Shown here one piece after another: positions 46,372-55,333 of a stretch of DNA of 64,000 nt. The notes beneath the pieces are model-generated. The model was given only the letters and a program-made list of their open reading frames with translations, was not told the origin of the DNA and did not search any database. Within the stretch, counting starts at the first letter, position 1. Each line of letters opens with the position of its first letter. Source of the DNA: Steinernema hermaphroditum (Eukaryota; Nematoda; Chromadorea; Rhabditida; Steinernematidae); contig CM059621.1 in assembly GCA_030435675.1 (NCBI GenBank), positions 3,162,001 to 3,226,000 of the forward strand. The letters are read 5' to 3'. The position numbers were made by a program, and so were the translations under genes.

Positions 46372-47274
46372 CTGAAAACAAAGTTTGGTTAGATTCGACG
46401 AGGTGTACTCGAGCTGTTCCATATCAAAGGTAACAGGATTGGCACCGAATCACGCAACAGAATCTTCCAACACTCGTCGAGCAGAGACAACTCGTCTACT
46501 GGAAGTAGCAGACCTGCGAGAATGGACGCAGAATGAGGCCTGCGAACATAAAATAGGATGGAGTTGTATTTGTAATGCCCTGCTATGTACAGGTTGTCTA
46601 GGGTATTAACTGTGTGACTGACAGTGAACACTTCGATACTGTAGGGTCACGTGTGTTCCAACCCGAGGAAGCCCGCCGACTTGCAATTGTGATCATGAAT
46701 TTGCGAATTTATTTGTGAAATCGATCGTATACGATGCCGCACCCCACATTTCACCATCGCCACCTGGCTGCCTGTACCCAGAACGTGGTATAAAACAGAA
46801 CATAAGAGAATGGGGATAAACCATATAGGCGGTGCAGATAAGCGGATAGAGTAACTGATTTGATAGGCTAATTTAGAATTTAGCCCATTTCAGAAGATAT
46901 GCTGTCGTTGATTGGCGGTCACTGATGCGGGAACAGGTTTATCCTGCCTTGTTGACATCGTCCGACGTCACAACCTTGTCTCGCCAGTCGCATGACACCC
47001 TATCGGTTTATAATCTGATTTTTAGGTACTGCAGCGGTAAGCACCTTAATCTCTAGATCTAAAGCTGGCTATCACGCTGTCTGTCAAAAAGTCCCTCCGG
47101 CAAGCGATTGATCATGAGAGTCATGGAGAGCGAGTGCTCTATCTTCACTTACCGAATTCGTTCCAATTCGAACTGACCCTGAGCAATTGAACAACTGTTT
47201 ACAAAATGTCAATAGTATGAGCTCTTTACCGCATTCTGCCACTGTGAATCGTTGTCAGGTCAACCGGCTATCAT
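46372..47274. other. Intergenic, no gene seen
   Basis: Only short frames without splice or family support. Confidence 0.4.
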
Positions 47275-47286
47275 TCACGTTTCGCT

Positions 47287-47661
47287 TTACTTACTTACTT
47301 TATTTCCCGAATCAAAGGCTTTGCGCCTTGCAGGACACCGAAAAATAGACAAACAGAGGAAGTCTCATTGCTGCAGGCTTCATCCCTGGCGTAGCGGTGG
47401 TGTCGAACCGGTCTTAGACGGCGCGCTTCACGGGGCATCTGGGAATCGGCGAAACTTCGGGAATGGCGACGGAACATCTTCTTCGCGGGCGTTTGCGGCA
47501 CAGCGGACGCTTCTGAGCTCGCATCTGTTTCGGAGAGATGAGCCCATGGTCCGGGAGTTGCGTCTTTGCTGGTGGTGGCATCCTCAGAGCGTCGGCGACC
47601 TTCGGGATGACATCTCGCGCTGCCGGATTCCTGGCGTCGGACATCTTGTTGTCAACGGTTG
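47287..47661 (-). mobile_element. Retroposon family R copy 5, 5'-truncated, with 12-bp TSD
   Basis: It is flanked by TCACGTTTCGCT at 47275-47286 and 47662-47673. On the minus strand the 3' end shows the hairpin (AAGGC, loop GCAAA, GCCTT), AAATAAA and a (GTAA)-type tandem tail. It is about 375 bases, lacking the 5' part present in copies 1 and 2. 5' truncation with intact 3' end and target duplication is the hallmark of reverse-transcribed insertion. Confidence 0.85.
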
Positions 47662-47673
47662 TCACGTTTCGCT

Positions 47674-47869
47674 ATGAAGTTTTAAAGCTTTTTTCTTCAC
47701 CAAACTCAACCATTAAATCCCTACCTTATCATTTACCCATTTCATGGAAAACACTTTAATAACACTGCAAGCACAGCACATCCGTCTAATAACGAGTAAC
47801 ACTAATAGATAAAAAAGATGGTCATTAGGGTTGTGAAAGATCCGTTCATGCAGCAAAATCGTTTATCCC
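47674..47869. other. Short 3' flank of the Srx gene
   Basis: No additional feature is visible. Confidence 0.3.
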
Positions 47870-49666
47870 TTAAGTGTGTGCATTGTGCGTGGTCGTCGGA
47901 TTTTGTGTATAGCTGGAAACGGCATTTGCACGGCCAGCCTTCCGGAGTAAGAAACGTCGACATTCCGGATTGAAGAACACCATTGACAGGCTGAACATAT
48001 TACGAGAAAAAAAAATTGAAAACCATCGTGATTAACCTACGTATTAATAATATAGATGAAAACCAATCCATCATAGCTCAGTATAATGCCAATCGTTGGC
48101 GCATTAACATCATTGTTACAAATGATTATCGCTGCCACAACAACTGTCATACAGATATCCTGAACTACTCCCTGAAAGGCCGGTACATCAGTATGTGGGT
48201 ATAGTATAGGGAACATACCAAAGTGAAGAGTCTGACGTCTCTCTTAAACTCCTTCTGATTATACGCCATGGTCGAAGTCTGAAAACAAAGTTACAACTTT
48301 TAGCATCGACGCTTACCAGTCGAATATGTGCGATCTTCGCAAAAGTGATGAGGTTGACCACCCCAGTTCCTGCACAGGCAATGGTGAAGCAGGCCTTGTA
48401 GAGAAGGTGTGCTATTTGAGAATAATCTCTGTCCAAATCTGCCGAACACTTCACAAAGACGTTTTCATGAAAGCGCGGTCCGTAACCGATATGGTTGCAT
48501 GGGAAAACTGGAAAGAACACTTTGTACTCATCAGAGATGTACGCCAGCCGACTGGAACGGATCGGCTAGCCAGTCAGGTGATCCGTCAGCCTTTGAATCA
48601 CGTAATTTGCCGGCCTTCCACTCAATGCCACTCCAACTGAATTCGTTCGCCTCTGTCCGTCTGTGTGAGAGGTCGCAGATAAAAAGAGACAAGTTCCGTC
48701 AGCCGTTTAGCGGAGAGGCACACCCACTTTCTCCGTTTATCCGTGCTCTCTCGGATCAGCTAACGGAACGGAACGGGTTTAGCCGACTCAGCCAATCATA
48801 CAGCCGAGCCGTCAAACATCTCAAGTGCACATAGATCGTACTAAACTTACTAAAATATAGGACGATGATCAGAAGAGCCTTAACGCATATGCCAACGACG
48901 ACAGCGATGCACAATTTCTTGTTGAATATCTTCCTGTAGTGGATAGGAAAGCATACAGCTATAAGACGGTTCAGCGATACAGCCCAGTGCATGACACACT
49001 GTATGTAGGTGAAGACGAAAGCGAAGTGATAAGCGAAGACGCTCAGATCGGGTGGGATGTTAGTCGTTTGACTGAATACATAAACTGCTTAGAATTCTAC
49101 GGAAAATTTTAAAACGAACTCGCTGGAGCCCTTAGTCTATACTGTAAAGTTAAGCTTTCACAATTGGATTCTGGCACTGCGCAACACTTTAAAAATTGGA
49201 ACAAAGAGAGCACAAACTGACAGAGAAAACGAACATCTCTCACATTTTTTCCTATGGTGCTCATAATAGAGGCCTTCAAAGGGGTTTGTCACGAGTAGTC
49301 TAAGGTGTGACACTTGTTTTTTGGGGAAAAGTGTTCCGATATCCCGATGAACCTGCCAAACTCACATTATGGTCAAGGGTCCTGTGTACACTCCATAAAC
49401 AAAGTCGCTTCCAATCTCTCCGACCGTCCGTGCGCCCCAAAAGAAGCCAAACGCACTGTGGAACGTCTTCACATTTTTGATGAGGTAGAAATTGAGAAGA
49501 CCGCCGAAAAAAGCCACAACACCAATCTAGACAAAGAAGAACAGCCTTCTTTTTACAGAAGCGAACAACATACTACAGTGGTAAACCAACCGAAAACTAA
49601 GTCGGTGTTTGTAGCGTAGCCTCGACCTTGGAGTTCGCTACCGTAGACAAAATTCGAAGAATTCAT
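47870..49666 (-). CDS. Srx-type 7TM chemoreceptor, intact
   Basis: Seven exons: 49666-49574, 49526-49366, 49071-48851, 48507-48317, 48278-48219, 48171-48041 and 47990-47870, with consistent phases (0, 2, 1, 0, 0, 2). The N-terminus MNSSNFVYGSELQGRG has an N-glycosylation-like site. It is followed by helix 1, HSAFGFFWGARTVGEIGSDF, then QCVMHWAVSLNRLIAVCFPI (the Srx LNRxxA motif) with HYRKIFNKK. The second loop is IFPCNHIGYGPRFHENVFVK. Helix 5 is LLYKACFTIACAGTGVVNLI, helix 6 is VVQDICMTVVVAAIII, helix 7 is LSYDGLVFIYIIN, and the segment after it is SMVFFNPECRRFLL. All Srx landmarks are present. The pseudogene at 38.0-39.2 kb is its paralog. Its first exon is also duplicated upstream at 50.4 kb. 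Confidence 0.82.
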
Positions 49667-50396
49667 TGTGTTCCTATAGCTGAGAGCTCGTCTCGAGGAA
49701 CTAAAACAAAGCTGTCGACAGCGTTGTTGAAACGAGTGGTCGTGTAACTCAACGACATATTCGTAACTTTATTTATGACAATGTTGTTAGCCATATTACG
49801 TGAAGCACACAACAAGCAATTAAACAATCAAACAGATTAAGTCGTAATTTAATCGGCAATGGCGGCAGCCAGGCTTTCAAGAAACTGAGTCTCTAGAAGA
49901 AGAAAACAAGTCGGTAACAACATCTATCAAAGGTAGACAGAAAGAACGAAAAGAGAAAGACAATCAATGTTACGGAAAGGAGTTGAAATATGGCAAAATC
50001 CTCTAAAGTACACGGTCATAGTGATAATACGTTTTCAGCTTCGACAAAGTGGAACGCTCATCGTAAAGGATGATAAGAAATCGCCCAAAGCAAGAACTGA
50101 ACATTGCTGGCGAACGCAAAGTAAAGTTTCCTCTCCGTTCACAAAATTCCTTACCTTCTTGTTGTAGAGATTACACTCAGTACCGTCCCAAAGTTAGCTT
50201 GTCAAAAAACGTTGTAACTTTCAAAACTACACCTTAATGCGTAGTATGAACATTACTTCGTGAAGGCACGTGACCGAAGTTTCCGCGTTTTCTACGAAGT
50301 AAGCCAGTCTCAGCATTTGGTGCGTCTAGACAAAGACGTCTAGACCAATCTAGACAAAGAAGAACAGCCTTCTTTTTACAGAAGCGAACAACATAC

Positions 50397-50489
50397 TACA
50401 GTGGTAAACCAACCGAAAACTAAGTCGGTGTTTGTAGCGTAGCCTCGACCTTGGAGTTCGCTACCGTAGACAAAATTCGAAGAATTCAT
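50397..50489 (-). pseudogene. Orphan duplicate of Srx exon 1
   Basis: It is the same 31-codon ATG exon as 49574-49666 (SSNFVYGSELQGRG region) and the same donor, but no following exon lies in the correct place except by splicing over the original first exon. It could act as an alternative first exon and promoter, or simply be dead. Confidence 0.65.
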
Positions 50490-50668
50490 TGTGTTCCTAT
50501 AGCTGAGAGCTCATCTAGAGGAACTAAAACAAAGCTGTCGACAGCGTTGTTGAAACGAGCGTGGTTGTGTGACTCAACGACATATTCGTAACTTTATTTA
50601 TGACAATGTTGTTAGCCATATTACGTGAAGCACACAACAAGCAATTAAACAATCAAACAGATTAAGTC

Positions 50669-51217
50669 TGAGCCGATTGAGTTGAGTGAGCGGTCGTTCT
50701 CGGCCGTCGTTGTTGGCGCAATGATCGCCCCGGCTCCCAGAAGGCCTGGAATACCAGGGAGCCGTAGTTCCACCGTCTTGCCAAGAAGCCCGTCACTGCC
50801 GCCCGACTCCACTCGCGCCGCCAGAGAAGCCGAAGAACCGCCACAATTCCGAAGTCCGCGTCGCCAGCTGCCCTGATGGTTCCCGGTTCGCCTGTTATGC
50901 TCCGACAACGCGTTTCGCCTGCATGCCTGTTCTTCACTCGTGCCGCCCGCGGAAGCCGCCGAAGAAGCTCCTCAACTCCGACGTCCGCGCCGCCACCTGA
51001 GCTGAAGATGGGTTTGCTGTGCTCCACCGTCTCCGGAATCAGCTCTTCGCCTCTCTGATGCCCGCGCACACTAATGGGATCGCCGTGCTCTACTCTGATG
51101 TGCCGAAGTCAGAAGAAGACCGGCGACTACGGAGTGATAATGTGTTTCTTGTGAATATATATAACGTCTCGCAAGGCGTAAGCCTTTGATACGAGAAATA
51201 AACTCGTGAAACTCGTG
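50669..51217 (+). mobile_element. Retroposon family R, divergent subfamily, with 14-bp TSD
   Basis: It is flanked by AAACAGATTAAGTC at 50655-50668 and 51218-51231. The uninterrupted sequence is present once in the sister duplicate (around 49828-49841), giving a direct empty-site comparison. The 3' end has the family hairpin (AAGGC, GTAA loop, GCCTT), GAAATAAA and a tandem ACTCGTGAA tail. The body differs from copies 1-5 but shares layout words (GGGAGCCGTAGTTCCACC versus GGAAGCCGTAGTCCCACC). It is GC-rich, with no conserved coding frame. Confidence 0.88.
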
Positions 51218-51517
51218 AAACAGATTAAGTCGTAATTTAATCGGCAATGGTGACAGCCAGGCTTTCAAGAAACTGAGTCTCTAGAAGAAGAAAACAAGTC
51301 GGTAACAACATCTATCAAAGGTAGACAGAAAGAACGAACAGAGAAAGACAATCAATGTTACGGAAAGGAATTGAAATATGGCAAAATCCTCTAAAGTACA
51401 CGGTCATAGTTATAATACGTTTTCAGCTTCCACAAAGTGGAACACTCATCGTAAAGGATGATAAGAAATCACCCAAAGCAAGAACTGAACATTGCTGGCG
51501 AACACGAAGCAAACATA

Positions 51518-51927
51518 TTCTACGCGCCGATCCTGTTACTTCAAGCGGGTCCTGTCATTGCGCGAGAAGATCTACTTCTTGCAAAGTACTTGGTCACTTG
51601 GTTAATACTATACTTGGTTAATAAACGTGAGCTGATTGGTCTGTGCAGAGCTTTTCTTTGTTTAAAGTCTCCAGCTTTTTTTTTCGCCGGCAGCCAGAGC
51701 GACACATTATAATATGGTAATGTTTGCCACGTTGTTCCGGTATTCCGTTTCCAACCATCGCTATACAGTCAAAACAGTATGATAATGAAGCTGTCCACGG
51801 CTTCCAAAAGGATTACACGTCGGCAGAATGGCCCCATTTCGAGCAATACAAAAGAGTGCCGCAGCCACAGATCCGACAGCGGGTTCGGTTGGAGCGATCC
51901 CTCTTCTCGTCTCGGTTCTGGAACATC
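51518..51927. other. 5' region of the next gene
   Basis: The reading frame of the following gene stays open back to about 51724 but has no ATG there. Nothing else is visible. Confidence 0.35.
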
Positions 51928-53295
51928 ATGCTCGCTGTCGGAGGTCAATCTGCTTGGCTTTGTGCCATCCTCGCCACCTTGCCCGTCCTCACTGGCATCT
52001 CCGGACAGGCAATGGGACCTGCACAGCAGGCGGCTTTAGCTCCAGAGCTTGTCGGCTACTGGGGCAACGGCGACAGCATGCTGGTCTCCGCTCTGGTCAA
52101 CATCTCATCGCAACTCACCGGCGAAGAGGCTGTTGAGTGGAACTGGGTGGTCGAGGACTGCAACGCGACGGCCAACAACGCTTCGTTCACCGCGGACGAA
52201 GTCATCGTTGCCTGCGCCTCGGAGATCCAGGCCTACTTCCAGAAGTTCCCTGATGTGCAGCAGATGTTCCTCTACTCGTCCATTGGAAACTGGGGCAGCT
52301 TCAGCGACCTCTTCCAGGAACTTCTTTCCTGAGATCCACGGTGTTCTCAACAACACCGCTCTCAGCTATGATCAGCAGATGGCGAACCTGTCTTCCATCT
52401 TCGCCGACTTCTTCAAGCAGCACCCTGCTTGGGCAGCATCCATCCGCGGCATCAAGATCCCCGGCTTCGGCTCAATCGGAGACTTCCTGAACGTTGCCGA
52501 CCAGGTATGCTGTATGGAAGTGCTACTGATCTCATAGGTTTGCAGCACTTCCGCATCGACAACTTCGGTCAGCTCTTCGTCATCGACGCCGGACAGACCC
52601 AGAGCCGCTTGGTCGTCGACCTGACCAACGACGTCAACAACCCCGCTTACAACCTCACCCGAAGCGAGAAGACCCTCCTGCTGGACTTCATCAACGACAT
52701 CCAAGCGATCTCCAGCAACGCCTCGCTGAGCACCAACGACAAGATCGCCGCCATCGTGGCTGCGTACCAGCAGTTGATGTTGATCGCCCCCTACCTGCAG
52801 TCCGTTCTCGGCTCGTTCCCCATCGGAACCGAGTTCGGTTTCGGCACATTCCAGGACCTGATCAACGCCTATGACTTCGTAAGTTATTGCACTTGCAACA
52901 CCCCAGTAATGTCCTTTTAGTCCGTGGTCTTCGCGCCGACGGCTGCCCCCACAACAAAGGCTCCAACCACCACCCCCATGCTGGGCAACTGCGCTACCTT
53001 GTCTCAGGTCATCAAGGTCTTCAACGGCAACGAGACCATCTTCTACGACTCGTCCAACCAGTACCTGAACAACAACCCCGGCACTCAGGCTACCAACTGG
53101 CGCCCGTACCTCACTCGTATCCAGAACACTATCATCATGAACAGCACGCTGACGACCACCCAGCAGATCCAGCAAATCACCTACACTATCAAGACCTACG
53201 AGGGCACCAACACCGCCCGTATCTCCTATCTCAACGGCATCATGATCGGCAGCTGGGGCACCTACGCTCAGTTGCTCACCTGTGGAGGATACTAA
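51928..53295 (+). CDS. Secreted repeat protein of the WGS/FGSF family, short member, with a frameshift
   Basis: Exons 51928-52504, 52546-52878 and 52921-53295. It has a signal-like N-terminus (WLCAILATLPVLTGISG), then about 100-residue repeats, each ending in a Gly-Ser/aromatic motif: SIGNWGSFSDLF, IPGFGSIGDFLNVADQ, EFGFGTFQDLINAYDF and IGSWGTYAQL. Exon 1 needs a one-base shift near 52319: the frame reading SFSDLFQELL stops, while the next frame continues PEIHGVLNNTALSYDQ. Exon 3 has a linker of APTTKAPTTTP and a final cysteine pair region. Exon order matches the last four exons of the 55.3-58.2 kb gene. AATAAA lies at 53362. Biased codon use suggests high expression. A weak likeness to the SXP/RAL-2 (DUF148) fold is possible but unproven. 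Confidence 0.65.
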
Positions 53296-53703
53296 ATGGC
53301 GCGTGAATGAATACGCGTCATTCTGACAATCTCGAATTGTCCAATTTGAATAACACCTAAGAATAAACAATGAGCATGCAAATAATTGTGAGGATTGGAG
53401 TTGGACAGCTGGAGTTTCTTCGTTACTTAATAGTTTTTGATTAACTTCGCGGGACTATTATTTACCGATCAAAATTGCTGGTCGATTAATTAATCATCAT
53501 TAGTGTGTTTATTCACTTATTTCTGTTCTTACACAACATACGCCTCTAGCAGGCTGCCTGTCCTGGGCGTCAGTCATATGTGCCTTGCATCATATGGTAA
53601 GCCTCATCAGCGTTTTTTCAGTCAGTCGCTTTTCACGGCAATATGCTCCTGCTTCCAATGCGGCTCTTACCATTTGTTTGTATTATTTCATTTAGTAAGT
53701 TTT
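53296..53703. other. 3' flank, no gene seen
   Basis: It contains the AATAAA of the preceding gene and otherwise nothing recognised. Confidence 0.4.
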
Positions 53704-53982
53704 ATGATCAAAGACTTAAACTGTGAAAGGCACCCAGCTTACGCACTGACGCTTTCGGAAATATACGAAAACATCATCAAAGCCGAGAGGGAACATTTAA
53801 GACGACAAGAAGTGGACTCTGTGCTCACACCTAGCATCACTCATCCGGAATACCATCGGCACCGCGAAGTAATCGGATCCATAAGAGGGAGACCACTATA
53901 CAATCGCCAGTACAGTGGCTTCATAGACGATAACGGTGTGCCGGTGCCGGTTCTCCCATACTCTAGGAACACTCCTGACTGA
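53704..53982 (+). CDS. Small polar protein, unrecognised
   Basis: 92 codons from MIKDLNCERHPAYALTLSEI through IIKAEREHLRRQEVD to a tail with EVIGSIRGRPLYNRQYSGF and VPVPVLPYSRNTPD. The composition (charged helix, then Pro/Tyr/Asn-rich tail) looks protein-like, and an AATAATAAAA lies about 90 bases downstream. The frame is open upstream to 53503, so an upstream exon ending near TTTAG at 53696 is possible. No known domain was recognised. It may be the terminal exon of a larger gene. Confidence 0.4.
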   Translation: MIKDLNCERHPAYALTLSEIYENIIKAEREHLRRQEVDSVLTPSITHPEYHRHREVIGSIRGRPLYNRQYSGFIDDNGVPVPVLPYSRNTPD

Positions 53983-54108
53983 TGGGTATGTGTTTGACGA
54001 TTGCGCAATCGATGTGACGCCACAACACTCAGATATACATTGCTCTCTTAATATTTATTTGCTTTCAATAATAATAAAACGTTGATTTGAGAATGATGTT
54101 ATTGAAAT

Positions 54109-54746
54109 TCAGCTGGCCGCGATCGTATCTTTAATCACCTTTGCCTCCATTTTATCCAGAATTCTTAGGTAACACAGAGGTATCGCGGTAGTCACAATGA
54201 CATGAACAGCAGTTGCGGAATATACGCTTTCGATGGTGTCTTCTAAAATCTCACACTTATTTATTGAAGCGTCTCTTACTGCATTTACGATATACGTTGT
54301 CGTTGGGAGCGATCAGACCAAGAATCTTCGCTACTCGAATATAGAAAATAGCAGTAAATACAACAGTAGCTATGAATATACCAATGCAGATCATAATCGT
54401 ATACTATGCAGAAAACATAACTTGAATGTAATGAGCGAAAGTATACCTGGAGCACGATAACCGGCCATAGCCATGCGAAGCGCTGCCTGATCGCGAATAG
54501 AATTGTCGTTCCGCCGACAACTACCACCATAATGTCGATGAACATGACGCATAGTAAAACGAAAATCTCATCTTGTGCAGTTCCGTGAGCTACCCAAAAG
54601 TAGTCAAAAACTCCCGCTAAAATCATGAAACATCCTAGAACAAGTGTCGCCGTCTAAAGTTATCAAAGGCACTACATGGACGGTCATTAAACCGATCGAA
54701 CCTTGATAGTCACGAGGCCGAAACAGCAGTTGTCAGATTCCGACAT
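54109..54746 (-). CDS. Four-helix membrane protein, paralog G
   Basis: Exons 54746-54702 (15 codons, MSESDNCCFGLVTIK), 54653-54447 (69 codons), 54403-54289 and 54242-54109, with phases 0, 0 and 1, give about 166 residues. Helices are TLVLGCFMILAGVF, FIDIMVVVVGGTTILFAI, IMICIGIFIATVVFTAIFYI and ATAVHVIVTTAIPLCYL. The short first exon and the phase pattern match paralogs A-F and H although sequence identity is low. Exon 2 is 207 bases, near paralog E's 204. The C-terminal tail is short and charged, without the cysteine cluster of A-C and F. It converges with the plus-strand gene ending at 53982. Function is unknown. Confidence 0.7.
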
Positions 54747-55333
54747 CTTCGTTGACAACAATCGATTGCGCTAGCAGAACAACTGGAGGACTGATTCACC
54801 GTGTTTTGCCAGTACACAGTCCATGTGACTGCTGGAAGATGTTATGCAATAATTAGAACTTGTTTTCTGTGTTTGCGACGCAAAGAACTTTGCCCACCGA
54901 CTAAGTAAAAATGTCTCCACGTCTATAAAATAACAGAGCACACGTGCCTCAACTGATGACAATCTCTCTATCTGAAGATTGCAGAACTTGATGCTTCATG
55001 CGCTAGGCTAGATTGCATTTGTGGTGCTCGGATTTTCTCGACCCAATTGGGCCTCCTTTCTTGTCCCGATACGATGGCATTACTGCATGATATTGTGCAC
55101 AAGAATTAGTTCTAATCCAGAAAGTGTTACGAATAACTAACAAGTTGTACGGATTGACTGTTCAGTAAAGTTACTGCTCGGAAACGCGCTTTCGCAAGAC
55201 AAAATTTATTTGTCTCAACATTTTAGATGCATAGTAATTTATCCCATCCCGAGGAAGAAAAACAAATAATGATGATTGTGGGCCTGCCACAATTAGTCGT
55301 GGTGTTATGGGCAGGGCCGCGGACCTGCCGCAT
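54747..55333. other. Intergenic, no gene seen
   Basis: TTTATT at 55205-55210 is an AATAAA on the minus strand and may serve the repeat-protein gene upstream of it. Confidence 0.4.

Larger units (their letters stand above)
49521..51517. repeat. Tandem duplication of Srx exon 1 and upstream region
   Basis: 49521-50127 is repeated at 50344-51517 with nearly identical sequence (offset about 823 bases). The second copy is interrupted by a retroposon at 50669-51217. Shared landmarks are TCTAGACAAAGAAGAACAGC, GACAATGTTGTTAGCCATAT and GTAACAACATCTATCAAAGG. 50128-50343 between the copies is unique DNA without a gene. Confidence 0.88.
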
